This document shows positions 1 to 8,767 of a stretch of DNA of 37,945 nt, one piece after another; position 1 is the stretch's first letter; each line of letters starts with the position of its first letter. The stretch is taken from positions 1 through 37,945 of the forward strand of contig JAKAQS010000008.1 of NCBI GenBank assembly GCA_021819585.1. Direction: 5' to 3'. The stretch is from Acidobacteriota bacterium. GTDB taxonomy: Bacteria; Acidobacteriota; Terriglobia; Terriglobales; Acidobacteriaceae. The position numbers were made by a program, and so were the translations under genes. The notes beneath the pieces are model-generated. The model was given only the letters and a program-made list of their open reading frames with translations. It was not told the DNA's origin and ran no database searches.

Positions 1-1
1 C

Positions 2-301
2 CCCAATCCAGGCGTCATCGCCGCCGCCGTTCCTTTACTTCTGATCGCCGCCGGCTTCCAGTTCTTTGACGGCGTGCAGACCACCGCTACCGGGGCGCTG
101 CGCGGCGCCGGCAACACCCGGACGCCCTTCCTTATCCAGCTCCTAGGTTACTGGGGCATCGGCATGCCGCTGGGCATCCTGCTGGGCTTCCATGAGAAAC
201 TGGGCGCCGCCGGCCTGTGGTGGGGACTTCTGATCGCCCTCGCCTCCGCCGCCATCCTGTTGTGCCTGGTCTGGCGCCATACCACCCGCGCCCTCGCCTG
301 A
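2..301 (+). CDS. MATE family efflux transporter, C-terminal fragment (5' end outside window)
   Basis: Open from window edge in this frame; '...FQFFDGVQTTATGALRGAGNTRTPFLIQLLGYWGIGMPLGILLGF...' is a MATE/NorM C-terminal signature. Confidence 0.85.
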   Translation, partial: PNPGVIAAAVPLLLIAAGFQFFDGVQTTATGALRGAGNTRTPFLIQLLGYWGIGMPLGILLGFHEKLGAAGLWWGLLIALASAAILLCLVWRHTTRALA

Positions 302-1051
302 AGCCCGACGGCATGCACAGAATCTCCTCTGCCAACCAGGGCGAGGCCGCGCAGAGTGTTGACGTCCCTGTGACGGGCGCAATATAAATACGGTCATCTC
401 TTCGGGGATGGGACCATCATCCGCGGCGAGTCTCAGGGCTTAACTTTGGCCTTGGCCGCCGAAGAGAGGGCCCCCAACAGCAAAGCGGCAACTCCAGGCA
501 GGAGCTGCCGTGGCGTGGAAGGATCGCTTGTCTCTGGTTCCTTGCCAGGCTCGTCGTCTATCCGGAATCTTCCGGGTGAGGCTCGATCCTTGGGAACCGG
601 AATTGCGCAACCCTCGGGGCAGGATCTGGTTAGCCGCATTTCGTCAACGGGTTCTGGGAGCGGGCCTTTCGATAGCGACGGACAGCGGTTCCCGCAGGCA
701 AGCATACTGCAAGCCGTCAGAGCAGTATGGATCTCGGCTGCTGCAGGAACCTCCGTTGTCTCAGCCGTTGTGCTTCAAGAGTAAGGATCGGCACTCGGGT
801 TGGATCTTCATCCTGCCGACCGCGCCGTCTCCGTCGACGGAGTTGTCGCTCCCCGGGACAGAGCAGTCTGGCGGATGGGCCTCCCCTGCGGTGAGTGAGC
901 GCCAGGCAGCGGCAGTACCGCAGCAAAGGATGCATTGGGCCATCAGGGGGAGTGGGTCCGGTCTCGCGTTGTGCCGGCAGGCACTGCAGTGGCCGTTCAA
1001 GAGGTCTCCGGCGCTCGCGGGCCGGCAACTCAGAAGAGGAGGAAGTTCACC

Positions 1052-2071
1052 ATGACAGTTCAAGCTACAAAGTATGAATCGCTGGATACGGATAAGTTCC
1101 TTCAACTGCACCTATCGTTTGGGCCGTCCCGCATCCTGATGGCGGCGCTGCAACTTAGGGTGTTTTCACACATTGCCGCCGGGAACAACTCCGCGCCGGC
1201 CATCGCTAGCGCCGCCGGAGCGTCGGAGCGCGGCATGCGAATGTTGCTGGATGCGCTCGTGCCGCTCGATCTGCTGGGCAAGACAGACGGAACTTATATC
1301 CTTCCCCCCGCTTCCCAGCGGTACCTGGTCCACGAGAGCCCGGATTACCTGGGCTATATGCTGGAGAACGAGGCTCTGTGGGCTGCCTGGAGTGACTTGA
1401 CCGAATGCGTCCGCACCGGCAGGCCCTCCGCGGCGGTCAACCGGCGGGAGATAGCCGAGGAGTTCTTTCCCGTCCTGGTGCGTGGCCTGCACGTCACCCA
1501 TCGCGAGCCGGCGCGCCGCCTGGCGCAAGCTCTCGAGGCAGGCAACTCCGGCCGCGGCCTCCAGGTGCTCGATGTGGCGTGCGGCTCCGGCGTGTGGGGT
1601 ATCGCCATGGCGGAGGCGAACCCTCATGCTCGCGTCACCGCGCTGGACTTTCCCAAGGTGCTGGAGCTGACTCGGCAGTTCCTGCATCGGCACGGCGTCG
1701 AGAGCCAGTATGACTTTCTCTCCGGCGACCTGAAGGAGGTGGATCTGGGGGAGAGCCGATTCGATCTGGCGCTGCTGGGCAATATCGTTCACTCGGAGGG
1801 CGAGCGCTCCTCGCGCGACCTCTTGGCTAGGCTGCATCGGGCGCTCCGTCCCGGCGGCCGCGTCGCCATCCTGGACATGGTCCCCAACGATGACCGCACC
1901 GGGCCATTCTTTCCGCTGATGTTCGCGCTGAACATGCTGGTCAATACCGACGAAGGCGCCACCTATACGCTGGCCGAGTACTCCCAGTGGTTGATCGAGG
2001 CGGGCTTTGCCCGGATCGAAACTGCGGATCTCGGCCTGCACTCGCCGGTCATCGTCGCGGCCAAAGAGTAG
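1052..2071 (+). CDS. SAM-dependent O-methyltransferase (Methyltransf_2 / acetylserotonin O-methyltransferase-like, N-terminal dimerisation domain)
   Basis: ATG at 1052 preceded by AGAGGAGGAA; motif I 'VLDVACGSGVWGIAMA', 'ALDFPKVLE', 'LHRALRPGGRVAILDMV'. Confidence 0.9.
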   Translation: MTVQATKYESLDTDKFLQLHLSFGPSRILMAALQLRVFSHIAAGNNSAPAIASAAGASERGMRMLLDALVPLDLLGKTDGTYILPPASQRYLVHESPDYLGYMLENEALWAAWSDLTECVRTGRPSAAVNRREIAEEFFPVLVRGLHVTHREPARRLAQALEAGNSGRGLQVLDVACGSGVWGIAMAEANPHARVTALDFPKVLELTRQFLHRHGVESQYDFLSGDLKEVDLGESRFDLALLGNIVHSEGERSSRDLLARLHRALRPGGRVAILDMVPNDDRTGPFFPLMFALNMLVNTDEGATYTLAEYSQWLIEAGFARIETADLGLHSPVIVAAKE

Positions 2072-2201
2072 AAGTGATCGCAGCAGTCGCCGGTTCACAA
2101 CGTTGCTCAAAGCCGCGGTAGCACGGCCCTGCCGCATCTGTCGGCCGCAAGGGGCCGCGGGTGTTTCCTGCGCAACTGGACCGAACCGTGAGCGTTGCAA
2201 A

Positions 2202-2246
2202 CCGCGGCGTCCCCTGGGAGGGAGGCGCCGCGGTGAGGGCGATTTT
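2202..2246. terminator. Terminator-like hairpin between convergent genes
   Basis: CCGCGGCG (2202-2209) / CGCCGCGG (2226-2233) perfect arms, followed shortly by a GATTTTT run; lies between methyltransferase and DoxX 3' ends. Confidence 0.45.
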
Positions 2247-2291
2247 TCACGCTTCGCCGCCCGGTCGATCTGCCGTGGGCAGGCTCTGTGC

Positions 2292-2663
2292 TTACCTGGC
2301 GAAGATGCCGGCAAAGGACTCTCGCACACTCCAGGCCGTCAGCAGCCACAGAAGCACCACCAGGGTCGCCAGCGGGAGCCCGCTGGGAGCCATGAAGGCA
2401 TGGAAGAGCACGATGTTGACGATCACCGGCCCCAGCAGCACCAGCGCCAGCGGAACGTAGCGCCCCACCAGCAAAAGGATCGCGCCCAGCAACTGCAACA
2501 GGAAGATGACCACCAGCAGGTGGGAGACAAACAGCGCGCCCATGTACTGGCCTGCGACTCCCGCAGGCGGAGGCATGGGAATGAAGTGCAGAAACCCATT
2601 GGCTCCGAAGATCAGAAAGATCAGGCCCAAGAGATACCGCGCAATCAAAGAGGCAACTTTCAT
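2292..2663 (-). CDS. DoxX family membrane protein
   Basis: 123 aa, four hydrophobic segments, N-terminal 'ARYLLGLIFLIFGANGFLHFIPMP'. Confidence 0.8.
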   Translation of the reverse strand: MKVASLIARYLLGLIFLIFGANGFLHFIPMPPPAGVAGQYMGALFVSHLLVVIFLLQLLGAILLLVGRYVPLALVLLGPVIVNIVLFHAFMAPSGLPLATLVVLLWLLTAWSVRESFAGIFAR

Positions 2664-2762
2664 ACTTCATCTCCTTTCGACAGCAAATTTCCTTGGCCCG
2701 CTTCCGTCAGGAAGTTTGCCCCTTCCGGAGTCCTCCTGTCCATGGCCTTTTTCATCGGTGGC

Positions 2763-3392
2763 TCAAACCCGTACCGCGGCCAGAGTTGCAACCGCCTTCT
2801 CATGGGGCAGCAGAAACTCTGCCCGGTCCGCCCCGTAGTTCAGCGCCGAAGCGCCGCCGGCGGTATGGAAGGCCACGTCCGTGATTCCAATGAACCCAAA
2901 CAACGTCTTCAGATAGGGCTCAATAAAGTTCAGAGACTCCAACCCCGATCCGGGACCATACTTCCCGCCCGTAGCCACCAGAAGCGTCGCCTTCTTGCCC
3001 TCGAGCAGCCCCTTCGGTACTCCGTCTACATAGGCAAAGCTCCTTCCGACCCGCACCACTTGGTCGATCCAGAGCTTGAGCACGCTGGGAATATTGAAGT
3101 TATGCATCGAGACGCCAATGGCCAACTCATCGGCCGTCTCTACCTCCGCGAGCAGTTCATCGGACTTGGCCAGCAGAGCCTCCTGCTCCGGGCTCCGCGC
3201 CTCCTCCGGCGTATAGGCTGCCGCAACCCACTCGGCGGTGATCGCCGTCAGCCCGCTCCGAGTCAGATCGCGGGTGATTACCCTTCCTCCCGGGTGCGAC
3301 TTCTTCCAGTTCTCCACGTAGGTCCGGGACAGGTGCCGCGAGACCGACGAAGCCCCCATCGGGCTCGAATCGATATGAAGCAGGGTTGCCAT
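2763..3392 (-). CDS. azoR: FMN-dependent NADH-azoreductase
   Basis: 'LLHIDSSPMGASSVSRHLSRTYVENW', 'MHNFNIPSVLKLWIDQVVRVGRSFAY', 'LLVATGGKYGPGSGLESLNFIEPYLKTLFGFIGI' typical AzoR. Confidence 0.93.
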   Translation of the reverse strand: MATLLHIDSSPMGASSVSRHLSRTYVENWKKSHPGGRVITRDLTRSGLTAITAEWVAAAYTPEEARSPEQEALLAKSDELLAEVETADELAIGVSMHNFNIPSVLKLWIDQVVRVGRSFAYVDGVPKGLLEGKKATLLVATGGKYGPGSGLESLNFIEPYLKTLFGFIGITDVAFHTAGGASALNYGADRAEFLLPHEKAVATLAAVRV

Positions 3393-3423
3393 GATGAATC
3401 TCCTTTACAACAGTTGATGTCTA

Positions 3424-3446
3424 AACAACAGTTGTTGATTCAACAA
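3424..3446. promoter_or_regulatory. Overlapping palindromes in azoR/tetR divergent intergenic region, candidate TetR operator
   Basis: AACAAC-A-GTTGTT (3424-3436) and TTGTTGA-T-TCAACAA (3432-3446), both perfect odd-length inverted repeats. Confidence 0.6.
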
Positions 3447-3509
3447 AAACACAACACTTGTCGTTTAGTCAACAATTGGTGTTAAATATCTTTGAGTAAC
3501 CTGCCGTCC

Positions 3510-4157
3510 ATGGCGCTGCCGCCAGCCATCTCCGATGATTCTCCCTTTCCAGGCGAGCCGCGCACGGCTACGCCCGATGCTGCTGAGAGCCAGGACCCCC
3601 GGGTCCGCCGGACGCGGCAGATCCTCCAGCAGGCGCTTGCCGAGCTTCTCCAGAGCCGCGAGTTCGACACGCTCTCCGTGCAGGAGATCACCGACGCCGC
3701 AGGGGTGAACCGCGCCACGTTCTATGCCCACTATCCGGATAAATTTGCTCTGCTTGAGTGCATGATCGCGGGCCGCTTTCACGCCCTGCTCGAAGGACGC
3801 GGGGTGGCCTTCGACGGCTCCTGCAACATGGCGCTGCTGGGGATCGTTCTTGGCGTCTGCGACTTTCTCACCCAGTCGCTGCGCCAGGGCGCGGGCTCAA
3901 AGTGCCCCAAGGCCAATCAACTGCCTCCTCACATGGAGTCGGCCATCATCTCCGTGGTCCGCGGCATGCTGCTGGATGGCATTCGCAAGCACCCGCCGGA
4001 AGGCGGGTACTCCCCCGAGCTGATCGCCTCGGCGGCGAGCTGGGCGATCTATGGCGCCGCCCGTGAGTGGCTGCAAACCCCGGACCACCCTCCCTCCGAA
4101 GAGGCGGCCCCGGCGATTCAGCGCCTGGTGGCCCCGATCATGCATCTCGGGGGTTAG
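3510..4157 (+). CDS. TetR/AcrR family transcriptional regulator
   Basis: 'RRTRQILQQALAELLQSREFDTLSVQEITDAAGVNRATFYAHYPDKFALLE' TetR HTH; ATG 3510 (TTG 3492 alternative). Confidence 0.9.
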   Translation: MALPPAISDDSPFPGEPRTATPDAAESQDPRVRRTRQILQQALAELLQSREFDTLSVQEITDAAGVNRATFYAHYPDKFALLECMIAGRFHALLEGRGVAFDGSCNMALLGIVLGVCDFLTQSLRQGAGSKCPKANQLPPHMESAIISVVRGMLLDGIRKHPPEGGYSPELIASAASWAIYGAAREWLQTPDHPPSEEAAPAIQRLVAPIMHLGG

Positions 4158-4231
4158 GGGCATCCTGTTGCGTCGTTCTCAGGAGAGGCGACGCGCCGCG
4201 AGGCCGGTGGAGATGTGGACCTTGCGTCGCT

Positions 4232-5539
4232 TCAAGTGGTGAGTTTGGCCAGTGCTGTGAGCAGCCGCGTATAAGGAATGCCCTCTGCGTAAGTCTTCAG
4301 GATCAAGGAGCGCATCCAGGGGGTGCGCATGGCCTTGAAGCCTCGCTCTGGCCGGCTGTGGAACGCCCGGGCGGCGCGCATCGAAAAAGCCAAGGTCCGT
4401 TGCAGGGGACGGAGATGGCGAGCATACGCTGCGGCGATCTCGCTGGATCGCTCTCCCTCAGGCAACTCCAGGATGGCGGCGGCGGCGGCCTGCCCGCTGA
4501 CGATGGCGGAGTGAATCCCTTCTCCGGTGAGAGGATCCACCAGGCCGGCGGCGTCTCCGGTGAGCAGGACGCGGCCGTGCGGGATATAGTTGTGGCCACC
4601 CATTCCCAGTTGCTGGCCGGTGATGTGGGTCAGAGCGGTCACGCCCAGCTTCTGTTGCGCGTAGCTCCGCAGCAGCTCGCGGGTGATCTGCTTCAGCGTT
4701 TTGCTGCCGATGCCATGGGCTGAAGCGAAGGCGCCCACGCCGATGTTGACGTGGTCGGCTTTGGGGAAGAGCCAGCCGTAGCCGCCGCGCAGGGGAGCGA
4801 AGTCAAAGACCAGATCCTGGGGAGACCTGCCGCCGGGCAACGGCTCCGGCAGAGCGCTGTAGGGAACGGTGGCTTCCAGAGCGAAGCCGTCCTGCTCAAA
4901 GCCGGTGATGGACCGGCCGGCTGCGGAGAGGTGTTGGCCGGCCAGGCGGCGAGTCTGGCCGTTGGCTCCGTCGGCGCCGATCAGGATGGGCGCGCGCAAG
5001 GTATCGATGCGAGTCTCCCGGTCGTGTGTGCTCTCGACGTCCACCTCAACGAACTCCGGGCCTTCGCGCAGCGCGGCAATGCGGAGAATCTTGCGCAGAG
5101 AGATGGCTCCGCCGTTGCGCGCTGAAGCCAGGGTCTGCCGCAGGCAAAAGGCGTCGAAACGTTCCCGGACGGCCATGGCGCAGATGGGACTGGATCTGCT
5201 CAGCCGGATCGGGCTGGTAGAACCGGCGTCCGGCGGGAGGGCCGCCCCGGTTTGGTCCGCAGGTTTCTGAACCATTGCCTGCTCTGGGCTGCCGGCGGGT
5301 TCTACGTTTCGCGCTGGTTCCAGGACGATCTCCGAGCAGACGCGCTCAATCACCGGGTCCACAGAGTAGCGCAGCGCCTTCAGGGTCTTCTGGGTGAGCC
5401 CGCAGGCGCAGGGCTTGTGACGCGGAAAGCTGCTCTTGTCCATCAGCAGGACGTGTTTGCCGGCGCCGGCCAGGTCATAGCCGGCGGCGCAGCCGGCGGG
5501 CCCAGCTCCAACGATCAGGATCTCGAAGTCAAGGGTCAT
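4232..5539 (-). CDS. Geranylgeranyl reductase family protein / FAD-dependent oxidoreductase
   Basis: 'ILIVGAGPAGCAAGYDLAGAGKHVLLMDKSSFPRHKPCACGLT', 'LIGADGANGQTRR', 'GRVLLTGDAAGLVDPLTGEGIHSAIVSGQAAA'. Confidence 0.9.
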   Translation of the reverse strand: MTLDFEILIVGAGPAGCAAGYDLAGAGKHVLLMDKSSFPRHKPCACGLTQKTLKALRYSVDPVIERVCSEIVLEPARNVEPAGSPEQAMVQKPADQTGAALPPDAGSTSPIRLSRSSPICAMAVRERFDAFCLRQTLASARNGGAISLRKILRIAALREGPEFVEVDVESTHDRETRIDTLRAPILIGADGANGQTRRLAGQHLSAAGRSITGFEQDGFALEATVPYSALPEPLPGGRSPQDLVFDFAPLRGGYGWLFPKADHVNIGVGAFASAHGIGSKTLKQITRELLRSYAQQKLGVTALTHITGQQLGMGGHNYIPHGRVLLTGDAAGLVDPLTGEGIHSAIVSGQAAAAAILELPEGERSSEIAAAYARHLRPLQRTLAFSMRAARAFHSRPERGFKAMRTPWMRSLILKTYAEGIPYTRLLTALAKLTT

Positions 5540-5820
5540 GCCTGGAGTTCAGTGTAGTTCGGTTCGCTGCCGACGGCGAGCGGCCGGATCGGCCGTCTGG
5601 GGTTCGCGGGATTTTGTTGGAGAGCAGAGCCTCGGGAGAAAAGCCGCCTGACCCATTGCGTGCCACTGCTGCCGCTCTACCCCCGCGGCGCCTCGTGGGT
5701 TGCCTCGCCGCATCTTCCAACAAACTCCTCGCTCACGCGGTCTGCCAAGAGATTCACTGTGGATGAGAGATGCGGCATTCCGCGGGAAGGAAGATTACTC
5801 TAAAGACGGGGTCAGAACGG

Positions 5821-5900
5821 TTGGCTCTCCGCCTGAAGCGCCATCTTCAAGGAGAGAGCCAATGGCTGGGGCGTTTTGGATCTTCCGGCCGCCAGGCCGG
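5821..5900 (+). promoter_or_regulatory. Leader with two potential stem-loops upstream of heptapeptide-repeat gene
   Basis: TTGGCTCT (5821-5828)/AGAGCCAA (5855-5862); CCGGCC-GCCA-GGCCGG (5885-5900). Confidence 0.35.
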
Positions 5901-5935
5901 GGAGCCTGACAGGACCCCAACTCGTGGAGGTGTCC

Positions 5936-7633
5936 GTGGGCGGCGAGCAGCACCAAGCAAAGGTCATCCTGGCGTCGCTGCTGTTTTCTTGTGCGGCGCC
6001 ATGTCCGGCCCTGCATGCCCAGAGCGCCGCCGATCCACTGGATGCTCTGCGCCATGGGACTTTGGTCGTATGGTACGTCGGCAACTCGGTTCGCTCCCAG
6101 GAGATGGCGATTCAGGCGGTTTCGGCGCTAAACGACTTCACGCCGTTGAACTACACAGAACATAGCGTGGCGAACTTCGGGCAGAACGCCTCCACCTTCG
6201 GCCAGAATGCAGCCGGCTTCGGGGTGGATGCTGACAGCAGCAGCATCAGTGTGCCGTCCATTCCGGCCAACCGGGATGCCACCACAGCCACACCGAACGG
6301 CATCGGGTACAAACAGCAGGACAGCAGCACCTTCGGCCAGAACGAGGCCGGCTATGGGGGTAACGCCGGCAGCTACGGCATGGAGAGCAGCAGCTATGGC
6401 CAGAACAGCGCAGGCTACGGACAGACCTCGGGAAGCTATGGCACAGAGGCGAGCAACGTGGGCCAGAACGCCTCCAGCTTCGCGGAACCGCAGAATCAGG
6501 CAACAGCGCTGAGCAGTGTCAGTCAGTCCCTGCAGATGTCGAGCAGTCCAGAGGAGGAAAGGATAGAGCAGAGATTGCGCCAGGCGTATCCGGATCTGCA
6601 GACGAGTTTCTATGCCGTCTCGCCCAGCGACTTGCAGTCGATGCTCACCGGTTCCAGAGGGGCCAAGGAGTATCCAGATGTGCTGGTGGGAACCTTGCCG
6701 GCAGCGTGGTGGGGAGGGATGGGCAGCAACTTTGGACTGGTGTCGCTGCAACCCGCGGTGTTTTATCCCAACGGCGTCCTCAACCATCCGGAGAGCGCCG
6801 CCGAGGTTGCCATTTTGACCGATGCGGCGCACATGCAGACGGCGCGGGCCTTCGCCTTGTGGATGAGCGAGCCTTTTTCCGACTGCCCGGGTTGCGTGGC
6901 GAAGAGTCTCTCCGGCCCGGCGGCGGCAGCGGCGGCGGTGGCCCGGAAGGCCATCGAAAGGCTGGTAAACGGAGTGCCGCTGGGCAGCGTTGCAGATCCG
7001 CGCATGGCCCGCAACAGCTCCCAGGGGCAGCGGCGTTTGCTGGCCACGATCGGCGACGCTGCGAGCGTGAACGGGGGGATGCAGGTGCAGGTGGAGCAAG
7101 CCTCCGTGCATGGCAGCCTGGCGGCGATTGCGCTGCGCGTGCTGATCTCTACGCCGGGAATCTTTGGTGTCGTGCATCCCTTGGTGGTGCTTCGCCAGTC
7201 CCAACGAGGGGCCAAGCCTGGACCCTGGAAGGTATTGCAACTCACGTTGGACCTTCCCCAGTATGAACAGACCCAGGAGCGCCAGGTGCTGATGGTGAGC
7301 GATCCTCCCACCTGGGCCGAACAGCGGGGGGGAGTGAAGGGGGTCTCCCTGCTGGGGCCGATGGATGGGCAAGACGTGGTCCAGATGCCGCAACTGCAGT
7401 GGCAGAATCGCGGCGGCGCGGGGCTGGAGGTGGTGGAGTGGCAGAAGGGCGAGGGCCAGGGTTGGTCGGAGTCGCGTCTCTACTTTGTGGAGGATCAGAA
7501 TCCAACCCTGCGCATGCAGGCGATGGCCAAGTTCGCCGCCCAGAACGGGCGCTATCGCTGGCGGCTGTGGAGCGTGGGAGCTCATGGGGAGATGAAGATC
7601 AGTTCCTGGAGCTCCTTTTTTCTGGAGCAATGA
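5936..7633 (+). CDS. Secreted protein with [FY]GQN heptapeptide repeats, solute-binding-protein-like segments and a C-terminal FnIII-like segment; function unknown
   Basis: GTG at 5936 with GGAGG five nt upstream; signal peptide 'KVILASLLFSCAAPCPALHAQ'; repeats FGQNAST FGQNAAG and FGQNEAG YGGNAGS YGMESSS YGQNSAG YGQTSGS YGTEASN VGQNASS; C-term '...PQLQWQ...GRYRWRLWSVGAHGEMKISSWSSFF'. Confidence 0.8.
   Translation: MGGEQHQAKVILASLLFSCAAPCPALHAQSAADPLDALRHGTLVVWYVGNSVRSQEMAIQAVSALNDFTPLNYTEHSVANFGQNASTFGQNAAGFGVDADSSSISVPSIPANRDATTATPNGIGYKQQDSSTFGQNEAGYGGNAGSYGMESSSYGQNSAGYGQTSGSYGTEASNVGQNASSFAEPQNQATALSSVSQSLQMSSSPEEERIEQRLRQAYPDLQTSFYAVSPSDLQSMLTGSRGAKEYPDVLVGTLPAAWWGGMGSNFGLVSLQPAVFYPNGVLNHPESAAEVAILTDAAHMQTARAFALWMSEPFSDCPGCVAKSLSGPAAAAAAVARKAIERLVNGVPLGSVADPRMARNSSQGQRRLLATIGDAASVNGGMQVQVEQASVHGSLAAIALRVLISTPGIFGVVHPLVVLRQSQRGAKPGPWKVLQLTLDLPQYEQTQERQVLMVSDPPTWAEQRGGVKGVSLLGPMDGQDVVQMPQLQWQNRGGAGLEVVEWQKGEGQGWSESRLYFVEDQNPTLRMQAMAKFAAQNGRYRWRLWSVGAHGEMKISSWSSFFLEQ
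6176..6481 (+). repeat. In-frame heptapeptide tandem repeat region (two blocks, 6176-6238 and 6332-6481, separated by 31 codons)
   Basis: Aromatic-Gly recurring every 7 residues; read directly from translation. Confidence 0.85.
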
Positions 7634-7703
7634 TGTTCTTGCCCGCGCCTCCGGCAGTCCTGGATTGGCGCCGGGACGGGCTTTGATCCGCTATGCTCGA
7701 AGG

Positions 7704-8606
7704 GTGAGTCTTGAGGCCCAGGACGATTCGTTTCCTCAACTGCTTTCCGTGCAGGATCTTGGCATCGCTTTCTCGGGGCAACCAGCCGTGCGTGGGGTGT
7801 GTTTTGGGATCGCGCCGGGGGAGACCCTGGGGCTGGTGGGCGAGTCCGGCTCTGGAAAATCGGCTACCGCGCTGGCGCTTCTCCGGCTGTTGCCTCCGAG
7901 CGCGGCCGCCGGCGGCAGCGTCCGCTTGGCGCTGAGCGCCGATGCCGCGGACGATCTGCTGCAACTCCCTGAGGAGGCCATGCGACGGCATCGTGGGGCG
8001 TCGATCGCGATGATCTTTCAGGAGCCGATGACGGCCCTCAATCCCGTGATGACGGTCGGGCGGCAGATCGGTGAGGCGCTGCAGGCCCATGCTCCGGGAA
8101 GATCCTTGTTCGGCAGAGGCGGAATCACTCGCCGGCAGCTTCGCGAGCGCGTGCTGGAGGCGATGCGTGAGGTCGCGCTGGCCGACCCCGAGCGGCGCAT
8201 CGACGACTATCCGCATCAGTTCTCCGGCGGTCAGCGCCAGCGCATCATGATTGCCATGGCGCTGATCAACAAACCGCGCCTGTTGATCGCCGATGAGCCG
8301 ACCACAGCTCTGGATGTCACCGTGCAGGCGCAGATTCTGGATCTGCTGCGAGGACTCAAACGTGAGCATCATCTTTCCATGCTCTTCATCTCTCACGATC
8401 TTGCCGTGGTCGCTCAGATTGCTGACCGGATTGCCGTGATGCGCCATGGAGAGATCGTCGAGCAGGGCGGAACGAAACAGGTGTTGACTCGTCCCCGGCA
8501 TGAGTACACGCGTCAGCTTCTGGCTTCCGCTCCCACCATGACCACCGCTCGCGATCATCCGCTGGCGACGATCATTCGCCCAGCCTCTTCGCAGAGGGTT
8601 TCTTGA
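7704..8606 (+). CDS. ABC transporter ATP-binding protein, OppD/DppD family
   Basis: Walker A '[12 protein letters not shown]', '[20 protein letters not shown]', signature '[15 protein letters not shown]', Walker B '[20 protein letters not shown]'; start uncertain (ORF from TTG 7665). Confidence 0.9.
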   Translation: MSLEAQDDSFPQLLSVQDLGIAFSGQPAVRGVCFGIAPGETLGLVGESGSGKSATALALLRLLPPSAAAGGSVRLALSADAADDLLQLPEEAMRRHRGASIAMIFQEPMTALNPVMTVGRQIGEALQAHAPGRSLFGRGGITRRQLRERVLEAMREVALADPERRIDDYPHQFSGGQRQRIMIAMALINKPRLLIADEPTTALDVTVQAQILDLLRGLKREHHLSMLFISHDLAVVAQIADRIAVMRHGEIVEQGGTKQVLTRPRHEYTRQLLASAPTMTTARDHPLATIIRPASSQRVS

Positions 8607-8767
8607 ATGGCGGCCGGGATGGCGGCTGGGCGTACCTCCGCGGCATGGAGCCGCGCCCTGGGGAGGGTTGCAGCAGGCACGTCAAAGGTTGTGGATCTCC
8701 TGTGGGGCTGCGTTCGGTTGTACACCTATAGAAGAGCACTCACGGCCGCTCGGCCGGCTGGTAGTCT

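Noticed and set aside
433-705. Minus-strand ORF ending 'EPETSDPSTPRQLLPGVAALLLGALSSAAKAKVKP', resembling a PEP-CTERM sorting tail
   Set aside because: No signal peptide, short hydrophobic stretch, no recognisable passenger domain; probably chance or a degraded remnant in a GC-rich gap.
1166-2329. 387-aa minus-strand ORF opposite the O-methyltransferase
   Set aside because: Shadow ORF; plus strand has clear methyltransferase motifs, this frame has no recognisable domain.
2007-3485. 492-aa plus-strand ORF across DoxX and azoR
   Set aside because: Antisense to two well-supported genes; Q/R/H-rich composition typical of shadow frames.
6176-6481. Repeat region considered as CRISPR or minisatellite
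   Set aside because: Repeats are 21 nt, in frame and degenerate at synonymous positions with no spacer structure; better explained as protein repeat.
6128-7630. 500-aa minus-strand ORF opposite the heptapeptide-repeat gene
   Set aside because: Composition (H/R/Q/L-rich) typical of antisense reading; plus strand has signal peptide, RBS and regular repeats.
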